Shown here: positions 36,587-45,414 of the stretch, piece after piece
How positions within the stretch are numbered: position 1 is the stretch's first letter
How the letters are laid out: the number at the start of each line of letters is the position of its first letter
NCBI RefSeq assembly: GCF_030010625.1
Contig: NZ_JASCXN010000024.1
Coordinates: forward strand, 1-64,000
Direction of reading: 5' to 3'
Source: Streptomyces sp. CC208A
GTDB taxonomy: Bacteria; Actinomycetota; Actinomycetes; Streptomycetales; Streptomycetaceae
DNA: 64,000 nt
Translations under genes and position numbers: made by a program
The notes under the pieces: generated by a model
What the model saw: the letters and a program-made list of their open reading frames with translations, nothing else
Told to the model about the DNA's origin: nothing
Databases searched by the model: none

Positions 36587-37975
36587 GTGTCCACCCCCAC
36601 CGACCGCAAGTTCCTCGGCCGGCTCTCCCTCCCCGAGCGCCGTTTCCTCACCGACGCCCTGCGCACCGAGACCGTCGGCGGTGTCCTGCTGCTCGTCGCC
36701 GCCGTCGTCGCGCTCATCTGGGCCAACACCTTCCACGGCAGTTACGAGTCCGTCTCCGACTTCCACATAGGCCCCGCCTCCCTCCACCTCGACCTCTCCG
36801 TCCAGCACTGGGCCGCCGACGGCCTCCTCGCGATCTTCTTCTTCGTCGCCGGCATCGAGCTGAAGCGCGAACTGGTCGCCGGCGAGCTGCGGGACCCGAA
36901 GGCCGCCGCTCTCCCGGTCGTCGCCGCTATCTGCGGCATGGCCACCCCGGCCCTGGTCTACCTCCTGGTCAACGCCGTCGGCGGCGGCTCCACGGACGGC
37001 TGGGCGGTGCCCACCGCCACCGACATCGCCTTCGCGCTCGCGGTCCTCGCCGTCATCGGCACCTCGCTCCCCTCCGCCCTGCGCGCCTTCCTCCTCACCC
37101 TCGCCGTCGTCGACGACCTCTTCGCGATCCTGATCATCGCGGTCTTCTTCACCGACAGCCTGAACTTCGCCGCGCTCGGCGGCGCCGTCGCCGGCCTCGC
37201 CCTCTTCTGGTTCCTCCTCCGCAAGGAGGTCCGCGGCTGGTACGTGTACGTGCCGCTGGCCCTGGTCATCTGGGGCCTGATGTACAACAGCGGCGTCCAC
37301 GCCACCATCGCCGGCGTCGCCATGGGCCTGATGCTCCGCTGCTCCATCCGGGAGGGCGAGGAGCACTCCCCCGGCGAGCACATCGAGCACCTGGTCCGTC
37401 CGATCTCCGCCGGTCTCGCCGTCCCCCTCTTCGCGCTCTTCTCCGCCGGGGTGAGCGTCTCCGGCGGGGCGCTGGGCGACGTCTTCACCCAGCCCGTCAC
37501 CCTCGGCGTCGTCCTCGGCCTGGTCGTCGGCAAGGCCTTCGGCATCTTCGGCGGCACCTGGCTGGCGGCCCGCTTCACCAAGGCGGAGCTCAACCCCGAG
37601 CTGTCCTGGCCGGACGTCTTCGCCGTCGCCACCCTCGCCGGCATCGGCTTCACCGTCTCCCTCCTCATCGGCGAACTCGCCTTCAAGGGGGACGAGGCCC
37701 TCGCCGACGAGGTCAAGGCCGCCGTCCTCGTGGGCTCGCTGATCGCCGCCCTGTGCGCCACCGTCCTGCTGAAGCTGCGCGTCCGGAAGTACCAGGCCCT
37801 CGTCACCGAGGAGAACCGGGACGACGACCACGACGGCATCCCGGACGTGTACGAGGAGGGCACCGCGGCGTACCACCTCCGCATGGCCGAGATCTGCGAG
37901 CGGAAGGCCGCGGAGCACCGGGAGCGCGCCCGACTGGCGAGCGCACCGAGCGACGAGGCCGACCGTCCGGCATGA
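36587..37975 (+). CDS. nhaA: NhaA-type Na+/H+ antiporter
   Basis: 462 residues with about eleven membrane segments. Diagnostic motifs: WAVPTATDIAFALAVLAVIG and the twin-Asp helix LAVVDDLFAILIIAVFF, the Na+/H+ binding Asp pair of NhaA. A ~60-residue charged cytoplasmic tail (ENRDDDHDGIPDVYEEGTAA) is longer than in E. coli. GTG start with GGAGGT 5 nt upstream. The leader 36390-36586 contains TTAGGTAAGGTAAAG, see rejected items. Confidence 0.93.
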   Translation: MSTPTDRKFLGRLSLPERRFLTDALRTETVGGVLLLVAAVVALIWANTFHGSYESVSDFHIGPASLHLDLSVQHWAADGLLAIFFFVAGIELKRELVAGELRDPKAAALPVVAAICGMATPALVYLLVNAVGGGSTDGWAVPTATDIAFALAVLAVIGTSLPSALRAFLLTLAVVDDLFAILIIAVFFTDSLNFAALGGAVAGLALFWFLLRKEVRGWYVYVPLALVIWGLMYNSGVHATIAGVAMGLMLRCSIREGEEHSPGEHIEHLVRPISAGLAVPLFALFSAGVSVSGGALGDVFTQPVTLGVVLGLVVGKAFGIFGGTWLAARFTKAELNPELSWPDVFAVATLAGIGFTVSLLIGELAFKGDEALADEVKAAVLVGSLIAALCATVLLKLRVRKYQALVTEENRDDDHDGIPDVYEEGTAAYHLRMAEICERKAAEHRERARLASAPSDEADRPA

Positions 37976-38011
37976 TCTGACTCGGACCGTACAAGAGGAG
38001 AGGGAAGAGCG

Positions 38012-38509
38012 ATGAGCGACCCGTTCGACGGAACCGAGCGCAGCCTCGGCCAGCTGGTCGCCTCGGCGACCGCCGAGATGTCAGCACTGGTGCACGACGA
38101 GATCGCCCTGGCCAAGGCCGAACTCCGGCAGGACGTCAAGCGCGGCGGGATCGGCGCGATCCTGGGCATCGGCGCCGTGGTGGTGCTGCTGTTCTCGCTG
38201 CCGATGCTGAGCTTCGCGCTCGCGTACGGCATCAACGCCTGGACCGGCGGGCACAACGGCGAGGGCGGCTTGAACCTCGCTGTCTGCTTCGTGTTGTCCT
38301 TCCTCTTCAATGTGCTCGTCGCGGTCCTGCTCGGGCTGATCGCCCGGGCACAGCTCAAGAAGGTGAAGCCGCCGAAGAAGTCCATCGCCTCCGCCAAGGA
38401 GACCGCCGCGATCCTCCCGAACGCCAAGCCGCACCCCCGCCCGGAGGGCGTCACGGCCGCTGAGGTGACGATGGCCAAGGCCGAGTCTGTGGCACGCTCG
38501 TCCGTATGA
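38012..38509 (+). CDS. Phage-holin-family (holin-X type) small membrane protein
   Basis: 165 residues. N-terminal amphipathic helix (SATAEMSALVHDEIALAKAE), two membrane segments (ILGIGAVVVLLFSLPMLSFA and VCFVLSFLFNVLVAVLLGLI), Lys-rich C-terminal tail. This superfamily-III-like architecture is common in streptomycete chromosomes and is not itself evidence of a prophage. ATG with AGAGGAG upstream. Its stop overlaps the start of the hydrolase (ATGA). Confidence 0.8.
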   Translation: MSDPFDGTERSLGQLVASATAEMSALVHDEIALAKAELRQDVKRGGIGAILGIGAVVVLLFSLPMLSFALAYGINAWTGGHNGEGGLNLAVCFVLSFLFNVLVAVLLGLIARAQLKKVKPPKKSIASAKETAAILPNAKPHPRPEGVTAAEVTMAKAESVARSSV

Positions 38510-39450
38510 CCCTCCCCGAGAGCAGCACCCCCGGCGGCGGGCCCGTACGCCTCGACGGTCCGTGGACCCACCGTGACGTCGCGGCCAACGGCGCCCGCTT
38601 CCACATCGCCGAGATGGGCGACGGCCCCCTGGTGCTGCTGCTGCACGGCTTCCCGCAGTTCTGGTGGACCTGGCGCCACCAGCTGCCGGCGCTCGCCGAG
38701 GCCGGTTTCCGGGCGGTCGCGATGGACCTGCGCGGGGTCGGCGGCAGCGACCGCACCCCGCGGGGTTACGACCCCGCCAACCTGGCCCTCGACATCACCG
38801 GCGTGGTCCGCTCGCTCGGCGAGCCGGACGCCGCGCTCGTCGGCCACGACCTGGGCGGTTACCTGGCCTGGACGGCCGCGGTCATGCGGCCCAAGCTGGT
38901 CCGCCGCCTGGTGGTCTCCTCGATGCCGCACCCGCGCCGCTGGCGCTCGGCGATGCTCTCCGACTTCGCCCAGTCCAGGGCCGGCTCGCACATCTGGGGC
39001 TTCCAGCGGCCTTGGCTGCCGGAGCGTCAGCTGGTCGCGGAGGACGCCGAGCTGGTGGGGCGTCTGATCCGGGACTGGTCGGGTCCGCGGTCCGGCGATC
39101 CGGCCGACGAGGAGGCGATCGAGGTGTACCGGCGGGCGATGCTCGTGCCGTCCACCGCGCACTGCTCGATCGAGCCGTACCGCTGGCTGGTCCGCTCGCT
39201 GGCCCGTCCCGACGGCATCCAGTTCAACCGCCGCATGAAGCGGCCGGTGCGGGTGCCGACACTGCATCTGCACGGCTCGCTGGACCCGGTGATGAGGACC
39301 CGCAGCGCGGCCGGTTCGGGCGAGTACGTGGAGGCGCCGTACCGCTGGCGGCTCTTCGACGGTCTCGGGCACTTCCCGCACGAGGAGGACCCGGCCGCCT
39401 TCACGACGGAGCTGGTCAACTGGCTGAAGGACCCCGAGCCCGACCGCTGA
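38506..39450 (+). CDS. Alpha/beta-fold hydrolase (epoxide hydrolase-like)
   Basis: 314 residues. Oxyanion HGFPQFWW motif, nucleophile elbow VGHDLGGYLAWTAA (Asp nucleophile, as in epoxide hydrolases/haloalkane dehalogenases, rather than Ser), and a C-terminal catalytic His in DGLGHFPHEEDP. Likely hydrolyses an epoxide or ester; substrate unknown. ATG overlaps the holin-like stop, so the two are co-translated. Confidence 0.88.
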   Translation: MTLPESSTPGGGPVRLDGPWTHRDVAANGARFHIAEMGDGPLVLLLHGFPQFWWTWRHQLPALAEAGFRAVAMDLRGVGGSDRTPRGYDPANLALDITGVVRSLGEPDAALVGHDLGGYLAWTAAVMRPKLVRRLVVSSMPHPRRWRSAMLSDFAQSRAGSHIWGFQRPWLPERQLVAEDAELVGRLIRDWSGPRSGDPADEEAIEVYRRAMLVPSTAHCSIEPYRWLVRSLARPDGIQFNRRMKRPVRVPTLHLHGSLDPVMRTRSAAGSGEYVEAPYRWRLFDGLGHFPHEEDPAAFTTELVNWLKDPEPDR

Positions 39451-39610
39451 CACCCGCACAGGCCCCTTACGGGCCTCTCACGAGCCTCCTACGGTCCTTT
39501 CACAGCCCGCCCGCACGGGTTTGCGTCGAACGGCCATGTGCCCCGCGCATACTCCGATTGGCGGGCCCCGGGGCGGTTACCGACCCCGGCCCCCGGGCAG
39601 ACGTCCCGGT

Positions 39611-39802
39611 ATGGGCTGGACGTACGACTACGGTGACACGGCACGCGACCGCCGCTCCGCCTCCGGGCCGGGCTCCCGCGAGCGGGGAGGCCCCCCGGAG
39701 GCGGGCCGCGCTCCCGGCGGGCAGGTCGGGATCTCGCGCATCCTCAGACGGCGGGCCCGCTGGGTGTCGGCCCGGCTCCGCCACCCGCGCGACAGCGCGT
39801 AG
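39611..39802 (+). CDS. Possible small basic protein
   Basis: A 63-codon frame, MGWTYDYGDTARDRRSASGP..., Arg-rich throughout. It is the only coding candidate in the 370-bp spacer 39451-39819. No Shine-Dalgarno is obvious and composition alone could produce it in GC-rich DNA. It converges on the MarP-like gene. Confidence 0.3.
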   Translation: MGWTYDYGDTARDRRSASGPGSRERGGPPEAGRAPGGQVGISRILRRRARWVSARLRHPRDSA

Positions 39803-39819
39803 GGGCCTCGGAGGGGTCC

Positions 39820-41019
39820 TCAGAGGGCGCAGCCGTCGGTGTCCACTTCCTGGTTCGCCGTGCGGCCGAGCTCGATGTCCTCGCGGATCTCCTCGACCGT
39901 CAGCGCGTACCCCGTGTTCGCGTCGTCGCGGGAGCGGGCGAAGATCACGCCCGAGACCGTGCCGTCCTCGGTGAGCAGCGGTCCGCCGGAGTTGCCCTGC
40001 CGGACCGTCGTGTACAGCGAGTAGACCTCCCTGCGCACCTCGCCCCGGTGGTAGATGTCGGGGCCGTCGGCGGTGATCCGGCCGCGGACGCGGGCCGAAC
40101 GGACGTCGTACGAGCCGTTCTCGGGGAAGCCGGCGACGATGGCGTCGTCACCGCTGTGGGCCTCCTCCTCGGTGAAGCGCAGCGGGGTGGCGCGGAGGTC
40201 CGGCACGTCGAGGACGGCGATGTCACGGCGCCAGTCGTAGAGCACGACCGTGGCGTCGTAGAGCCGGCCCTCGCCGCCGATCTGCACGGTGGGCTCGTCG
40301 ACGCCGCCGACCACGTGGGCGTTGGTCATCACCCGCCGGTCGGAGAAGACGAAGCCTGTGCCCTCCAGGACCTTGCCGCAGCTCGGAGCCGTACCGACGA
40401 CCTTGACGATGGAGCGCTGGGCGAGGGTCGCGACGGGGCTGCCGGCGAGCGCCGGGTCCGGGGGAAGGACCTCGGTGATGGGCTCGTTGGCGAAGGGGCT
40501 GAAGACCTGCGGGAAGCCGCTGCGGGCGAGGGTGGAGCTGAAGTCGGCGAACCAGGCGCTGACCTGATCGGGCATCACCCGGGAGACGCCCTGGAGCACC
40601 TTGGAGCCGCGCACCTCCTTGCCGAGGGTGGGCAGCGAGGTGCCGGCGAGGGCGGAGCCGATCAGCCAGGCCACGAGCAGCATGGCGACCACGTTGACCA
40701 GCGCGCCGCCGGTGGCGTCGAGGGCGCGGGCCGGTGACCAGGTGATGTGACGGCGGACCTTGTTGCCGAGGTGGGTGGTGAGGGCCTGGCCGATGGAGGC
40801 GCTCACGATGACCGCCATCACGAAGATCACGGTGACCGACATGGAGACCTCGCTCTTGTCGGTGAGCTGGTCCCACAGGATCGGCAGCAGCCACATGGCG
40901 AGGAGGCCGCCGCCGAGGAAGCCGATCACCGAGAGGACGCCGACCACGAAGCCCTGGCGGTAGCCGATGATCGCGAACCACACGGCCGCGAGCAGCAGCA
41001 GGATGTCCAGCACGTTCAC
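39820..41019 (-). CDS. MarP-like membrane serine protease (CvpA plus trypsin domain)
   Basis: 399 residues. N-terminal four-helix CvpA-type membrane domain (residues ~1-130, LDILLLLAAVWFAIIGYRQG), then a periplasmic trypsin-like protease with RRVMTNAHVVGG (His), WRRDIAVLDV (Asp) and RQGNSGGPLL (Ser). Same architecture as mycobacterial MarP, required for acid resistance through peptidoglycan hydrolase activation. Two conserved Cys (SCGKV and C-terminal DGCAL) may form a disulfide. ATG start. Confidence 0.92.
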   Translation of the reverse strand: MNVLDILLLLAAVWFAIIGYRQGFVVGVLSVIGFLGGGLLAMWLLPILWDQLTDKSEVSMSVTVIFVMAVIVSASIGQALTTHLGNKVRRHITWSPARALDATGGALVNVVAMLLVAWLIGSALAGTSLPTLGKEVRGSKVLQGVSRVMPDQVSAWFADFSSTLARSGFPQVFSPFANEPITEVLPPDPALAGSPVATLAQRSIVKVVGTAPSCGKVLEGTGFVFSDRRVMTNAHVVGGVDEPTVQIGGEGRLYDATVVLYDWRRDIAVLDVPDLRATPLRFTEEEAHSGDDAIVAGFPENGSYDVRSARVRGRITADGPDIYHRGEVRREVYSLYTTVRQGNSGGPLLTEDGTVSGVIFARSRDDANTGYALTVEEIREDIELGRTANQEVDTDGCAL

Positions 41020-41045
41020 GGTCGTCAGCCTCGCAGATTCGTTTC

Positions 41046-41165
41046 CGGTCGCCGTCTCGTCCCCGGTCGCCGTCTTGTTCTTCGGTCGCGGTCTCGTCTT
41101 CGGTCGCGATCGCGGTCTTGGTCCTCGGTCGCGGTCTTGGTCCTCGGTCGCGGTCTCGTCCCCGG
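41046..41165. repeat. ~18-bp degenerate tandem repeat
   Basis: Six to seven copies of CGGTCGCGGTCTCGTCTT-like units between the MarP-like and NUDIX genes. The spacer is otherwise empty. Confidence 0.8.
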
Positions 41166-41202
41166 GGCCGCCTCTTCGGCGGTCGCCCGAGGGGTCAGCC
41201 TG

Positions 41203-41907
41203 TCATGACCGCCGGTCGAGCGGGATCCTGCGGGAGGGGTCCCAGGGGCGCTCCCAGCCCGCGAAGTGCAGCAGCCGGTCGATCACTCCGGCGGTGAAAC
41301 CCCAGACCAGAGCGGATGCGACGAGGAAGGCGGGGCCGGCGTGTCCGGCCGGGTGGACGGCGGTGGCGCGGTTGGCGGGATCCGTGAGATCCGCCACGGG
41401 CACGGTGAAGACCCGGGCCGTCTCGGCGGGGTCGACGACGCCGACCGGGCTCGGTTCGCGCCACCAGCCGAGCACGGGGGTGACGACGAAGCCGCTGACC
41501 GGGATGTAGAGCCGGGGCAGCACACCGAAGAGCTGGACGCCGGCCGGGTCGAGGCCGGTCTCCTCCTCGGCCTCGCGCAGGGCGGCCCGCAGCAGCCCGC
41601 CGTCGTCCGGGGAGCCGTCCTCGGGGTCGAGGGCGCCGCCGGGGAAGGAGGGCTGTCCCGCGTGCGAGCGGAGGCTGCCGGACCGCTCCATGAGCAGCAG
41701 CTCGGGCCCGCGCTCGCCCTCGCCGAAGAGGACGAGGACGGCGGACTGGCGCCCCGCGCCGCTCTCGGGCGGCAGGAACCGGCTCAGCTGCTCGGGCGCG
41801 ACCGTGCGCGCGGCCCGGTCGACCGGCGCGAGCCAGTCGGGCAGGCCGTCCCGGTCCAGCAGGCCGCCGGCCCCGGGGCCGTAGATCTCTTCGTCCGTGC
41901 GCGTCAT
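41203..41907 (-). CDS. NUDIX hydrolase, CoA pyrophosphatase-like
   Basis: 234 residues from ATG 41907. Contains SHAGQPSFPGGALDPEDGSP followed by LLRAALREAEEETGLDP: the NUDIX box preceded by the G-Q-x-S-F-P-G-G element typical of CoA/NADH diphosphatases. The motif AGQPSFPGG matches the CoAse signature (LLTxRxxLRxHxGxxxFPGG). A longer version from 41982 would overlap nth. Located between marP-like and nth genes on the same strand. Confidence 0.88.
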   Translation of the reverse strand: MTRTDEEIYGPGAGGLLDRDGLPDWLAPVDRAARTVAPEQLSRFLPPESGAGRQSAVLVLFGEGERGPELLLMERSGSLRSHAGQPSFPGGALDPEDGSPDDGGLLRAALREAEEETGLDPAGVQLFGVLPRLYIPVSGFVVTPVLGWWREPSPVGVVDPAETARVFTVPVADLTDPANRATAVHPAGHAGPAFLVASALVWGFTAGVIDRLLHFAGWERPWDPSRRIPLDRRS

Positions 41908-41971
41908 GGGCACCCCCGTGTCGTCCAACGCCACCGCCGTCCCCCTTCGTTCCCGGCGGCCCCTCCCGCGC

Positions 41972-43138
41972 TCATTCCGCACCCGAGGGGCTCTGTACGG
42001 CTCCGGGGGCCACGCCGGGGGCGGGCGGCGCGGGGCGGCCGGGGTAGTCGGCGGGCGGGTTGAGCCGCTGGCCGGGATAGCCGCCCTTCTCGTACTTGAG
42101 CAGCTTCCGCGCCTTCTCCGGGTCGGTCTCGCCCTCGCCGTAGGCGGGGCAGAGGTGGGTGATGGGGCAGGCGCCGCAGGCGGGCTTGCGGGCGTGGCAG
42201 ATGCGGCGGCCGTGGAAGATCACCCGGTGCGAGAGCATCGTCCAGTCGCTCTTCGGGAAGATCTCCGCGATCTCGGCCTCGATCTTGACCGGGTCGTCGG
42301 ACTCCGTCCACCGGAAGCGGCGGGCGAGGCGCATGAAGTGGGTGTCGACGGTGATGCCGGGGACGCCGAAGGCGTTGCCGAGGACGACGAAGGCGGTCTT
42401 GCGGCCGACGCCGGGGAGCTTGACCAGGTCCTCCAGACGGCCGGGGACCTCGCCGCCGAAGTCGTCCCTCAGGGCGGCGGCCAGGCCCATGATCGACTTG
42501 GTCTTCGCGCGGAAGAAGCCGGTCGGGCGGATCAGCTCCTCGACCTCCTCGGGGACGGCGGCGGCCAGGTCCTCGGGGGTCGGGTACCGGCCGAAGAGCG
42601 CGGGGGTCGTCTGGTTCACCCGCAGGTCGGTGGTCTGCGCGGAGAGGACCGTGGCGACCAGCAGCTCGAAGGGGTTCCGGAAGTCGAGCTCGGGGTGGGC
42701 GTACGGGTACACCTCCGCGAGCTCCCGGTTGATCCGCCGGGCCCTCCGGACCAGGGCGAGCCGCGACTCGGGCTTGGCGACGCGGGCGGTTTTGGGGGCC
42801 CCGGCGGCTCGGGGGGTTCCAGCGGCTCCGGCGGCCCGGGAGGTTCTGGTGGCTCCGGCGGCTCGGGGGGTTCCAGCGGCTCCGGCGGCCCGGGAGGTTC
42901 TGGTGGCTCCGGCGGCCCGGGAGGTTCTGGCGGCTCCGGTGGCTCCGGTGGGCTTCTTCGCGGCGGCTTTCTTCGGGCGTTCCCGGGCACGGTCCGTCGT
43001 GCGCTCCTGCGCGTGCGAATCGCCCCGATCGGCGCCTTTCGAACGTTTCGACACGCCGCGTTCGCCCACAGCGGAATTACCTTCGGCCGACACTCTTCCA
43101 GCCCCCTTGGCCTGCGTTCTCACCGGCGAGTTGGACAC
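41972..43138 (-). CDS. nth: Endonuclease III
   Basis: 388 residues, longer than the usual ~210-260 because of a ~110-residue low-complexity N-terminus. Core: helix-hairpin-helix LPGVGRKTA (catalytic Lys in the HhH), Asp in VDTHFMRLARR, and a C-terminal [4Fe-4S] cluster C-x6-C-x2-C-x5-C (CHARKPACGACPITHLC). Removes oxidised pyrimidines and cleaves at AP sites. The N-terminus contains AAGATRTSR/AAGAAGTPR repeats from a 54-bp tandem repeat, so the real start may be internal; GTG 43138 is a tentative choice. Confidence 0.93.
   Translation of the reverse strand: MSNSPVRTQAKGAGRVSAEGNSAVGERGVSKRSKGADRGDSHAQERTTDRARERPKKAAAKKPTGATGAARTSRAAGATRTSRAAGAAGTPRAAGATRTSRAAGAAGTPRAAGAPKTARVAKPESRLALVRRARRINRELAEVYPYAHPELDFRNPFELLVATVLSAQTTDLRVNQTTPALFGRYPTPEDLAAAVPEEVEELIRPTGFFRAKTKSIMGLAAALRDDFGGEVPGRLEDLVKLPGVGRKTAFVVLGNAFGVPGITVDTHFMRLARRFRWTESDDPVKIEAEIAEIFPKSDWTMLSHRVIFHGRRICHARKPACGACPITHLCPAYGEGETDPEKARKLLKYEKGGYPGQRLNPPADYPGRPAPPAPGVAPGAVQSPSGAE
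42806..42950. repeat. 54-bp tandem repeat in the nth 5' region
   Basis: Two complete 54-bp copies (42806-42859, 42860-42913) and further 27-bp half units. On the minus strand it encodes AAGATRTSR / AAGAAGTPR alternately. Length polymorphism would change the Nth linker without a frameshift (54 and 27 are multiples of 3). Confidence 0.85.
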
Positions 43139-43243
43139 CCGGCCAGCCTAGGCGCCGGGGCCGACATCCGCCCCGCCCACCGCCCATCGGACCCCGATCG
43201 GGCCCCTGACGTTCGGCAATGGCGTCCGGTGCGTCAAACTTGT

Positions 43244-43259
43244 TGTGATTGATCGCACT
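43244..43259. promoter_or_regulatory. Possible Crp-binding site upstream of crp
   Basis: TGTGATTGATCGCACT matches TGTGA-N6-TCACA at 8 of 10 informative positions and lies about 65 bp upstream of the crp start, where autoregulation could act. Inference only. Confidence 0.4.
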
Positions 43260-43323
43260 GTTTGGCACGTCCGGCATCATGGGAGCCAGGTCCCGTGAGC
43301 AGGTCGACAGTAGGAGTGAACTC

Positions 43324-43998
43324 GTGGACGACGTTCTGCGGCGCGCCCCGCTCTTCGCGGCGCTCGATGACGAGCAGGCCGCCGAGCTGCGCGCCTCGAT
43401 GAGTGAGGTGACGCTCGCCCGTGGCGACGCGCTCTTCCACGAGGGCGACCCCGGCGACCGCCTGTACGTGGTCACCGAGGGCAAGGTGAAGCTGCACCGC
43501 ACCTCCCCCGACGGCCGCGAGAACATGCTGGCCGTCCTCGGCCCCGGCGAGCTCATCGGCGAACTGTCCCTCTTCGACCCGGGCCCGCGCACCGCGACCG
43601 CGACGGCGCTGACCGAGGTCAAGCTGCTCGGCCTCGGTCACGGCGACCTCCAGCCCTGGCTGAACGCCCGGCCCGAGGTGGCCGGCGCCCTGCTGCGGGC
43701 CGTCGCCCGCCGTCTGCGCAAGACCAACGACCAGATGTCCGACCTGGTCTTCTCCGACGTGCCGGGCCGGGTCGCCCGCGCGCTCCTCGACCTGTCGCGC
43801 CGCTTCGGCGTGCAGTCGGAGGAGGGCATCCACGTCGTCCACGACCTCACCCAGGAGGAGCTGGCCCAGCTCGTCGGCGCCTCCCGCGAGACCGTGAACA
43901 AGGCGCTCGCCGACTTCGCCCAGCGCGGCTGGCTGCGCCTTGAGGCCCGTGCCGTGATCCTGCTGGACGTGGAGCGCCTCGCGAAGCGCTCGCGGTAA
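43324..43998 (+). CDS. crp: Crp/Fnr-family cAMP receptor regulator
   Basis: 224 residues, nearly identical to the S. coelicolor Crp I remember. N-terminal cyclic-nucleotide domain with GELIGELSLFDPGPRTATAT (phosphate-binding cassette), dimerisation helix, and C-terminal winged helix LTQEELAQLVGASRETVNKA. Global regulator of germination and secondary metabolism. GTG start with AGGAG upstream; a longer frame exists but lacks support. Confidence 0.94.
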   Translation: MDDVLRRAPLFAALDDEQAAELRASMSEVTLARGDALFHEGDPGDRLYVVTEGKVKLHRTSPDGRENMLAVLGPGELIGELSLFDPGPRTATATALTEVKLLGLGHGDLQPWLNARPEVAGALLRAVARRLRKTNDQMSDLVFSDVPGRVARALLDLSRRFGVQSEEGIHVVHDLTQEELAQLVGASRETVNKALADFAQRGWLRLEARAVILLDVERLAKRSR

Positions 43999-44022
43999 CC
44001 CACGCGCGCGTACGGTACGGAA

Positions 44023-44057
44023 AAGGGGGCCGCCCGGTTCGACCGGGCGGCCCCCTT
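44023..44057. terminator. Bidirectional terminator after crp
   Basis: Perfect 16-bp arms AAGGGGGCCGCCCGGT / ACCGGGCGGCCCCCTT around TCG, between the convergent crp and SPFH genes. Confidence 0.88.
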
Positions 44058-44092
44058 CCGCGTTCCGTGCGGACGCGTTCCGGGCGGGCGGG

Positions 44093-44977
44093 TCAGCGCT
44101 TGGAGCCGTCCACGATCACCGGGGCCGAGTTGCCGTTGCCGCAGGGCACCGCGTAGACCGGGTTCTTCTCCGCGGCCGCCTTGTAGGCGTCGATGCACTG
44201 GTTCGTCAGGACCTTGTCGGTCAGCGAGTCGTTGAGGATCTTGTTGGCGCGGGCGATGCCCTCCGCCTCGATCCGGCGCCGGTCCGACTCCGCCTTGGCC
44301 GTACGGGCCGCCTCAAGGGCCCGCTCGGTGGCCTGCTGCTGCTGGATCTTGCGGTCGATCTGGTCCTGGAGCGCGTCCGAGGGCTTCACGTTCCGCAGGT
44401 TGACGGTGGTGACGTCGATGCCGCGCGGGGCCAGGCGCTCCTTGATCAGGGCGCCGATCTCGGCGTTGATCTTCTCGCGGTCGGAGGTGTACCCCTGCTC
44501 GCTGGTGTAGCGGGCGAAGACGTTGCGGACGATCTCCCGGCTGTCCGGGTAGACCAGCCGCTGCTGGATGGCGTCCGCGCTGCCCGCGAGCTTGTAGAGC
44601 TCGACGGCCTTGGTCGGGACGACGGCCCACTTCACCGTGACCTCGGCGTACATGACGCCGCCCTGCGAGGAGCGGACCTCGACCACGTCCTTGTCGGAGA
44701 GGTTGAGGTCGACCGGGCGGGTCGAGAAGGTGGTGACGTCGGTGAACGGCGACTTCACGTGCATGCCGGAGGTCATCGGCGTACCGACCTTGCCGAAGGC
44801 GACCGGGACGCCGACCTCGTACGCGCTGACCACGTAGACCATGCTCACGATCAGCGAGAAGACGCCGGCCACCAGCGCGCCGACGGAGCCCATCTTCAGG
44901 CCGGTCGAGTCCTGCGACCGGCCGACGAAGTAGAGCACCACCGCGGCGATGACCAACAGGATGGCTATGACGAACAC
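44093..44977 (-). CDS. SPFH/band-7 domain membrane protein
   Basis: 294 residues. Two N-terminal membrane segments (FVIAILLVIAAVVLYFVG and GALVAGVFSLIVSMVYVV), SPFH domain (VPVAFGKVGTPMTSGMHVKS; TVKWAVVPTKAVELYK), then a long coiled-coil (QQQQATERALEAARTAKAES). Prohibitin/flotillin-like scaffold; function here unknown. ATG start, downstream of the empty repeat spacer 44978-45414. Confidence 0.85.
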   Translation of the reverse strand: MFVIAILLVIAAVVLYFVGRSQDSTGLKMGSVGALVAGVFSLIVSMVYVVSAYEVGVPVAFGKVGTPMTSGMHVKSPFTDVTTFSTRPVDLNLSDKDVVEVRSSQGGVMYAEVTVKWAVVPTKAVELYKLAGSADAIQQRLVYPDSREIVRNVFARYTSEQGYTSDREKINAEIGALIKERLAPRGIDVTTVNLRNVKPSDALQDQIDRKIQQQQATERALEAARTAKAESDRRRIEAEGIARANKILNDSLTDKVLTNQCIDAYKAAAEKNPVYAVPCGNGNSAPVIVDGSKR

Positions 44978-45049
44978 GGGCTTCCCCCTGAGAACTACGG
45001 TCTGGTGTAAACGGAGCGTAAAGCACTCCGGGAAGCCGCAGAATGCCAG

Positions 45050-45345
45050 GGGTCGGCAATTCTGCCCGCCGCGGAGTTCCTGGTCTCGGCCATTCCCGCC
45101 GACGCGGGGTTCCTGGAGTCGGCAACGCCCGTCGTGGCGGGGTCGGTCGGTCCTCCCTCCACGGGGTCCTGACGCCGGCCGTCCCCCCGCTGGGAGGGAT
45201 CCCGGGGCGGCGGCGCTTCCCGGCGCGGGGCCGGGGGCGGTGGACTGGTCGGGCTCCCGCCGCGAAGTCCTGGTGCCGCTCGTTCCCCTCGGCGCGGGGT
45301 TCCCGGGGACGGCAACGCTCCCCGATGCGGGGCCGGGGGTGGCGG
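45050..45345. repeat. Degenerate ~33-bp tandem repeats
   Basis: Loosely conserved units around GCGGGGTTCCTGGAGTCGGC, several copies between 45050 and 45345. No gene is supported in 44978-45414. Confidence 0.6.
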
Positions 45346-45414
45346 GGCGGCCGGGCGTCCTTCCCGCTTCGGCTTCCCGGGGCGGGCGGGGGTTCTTCTC
45401 GGTGTGAGGGGCGG

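Noticed and set aside
38012..38509. Prophage remnant marked by the holin-like gene
   Set aside because: No other phage genes nearby; this holin family is common chromosomal baggage in Streptomyces.
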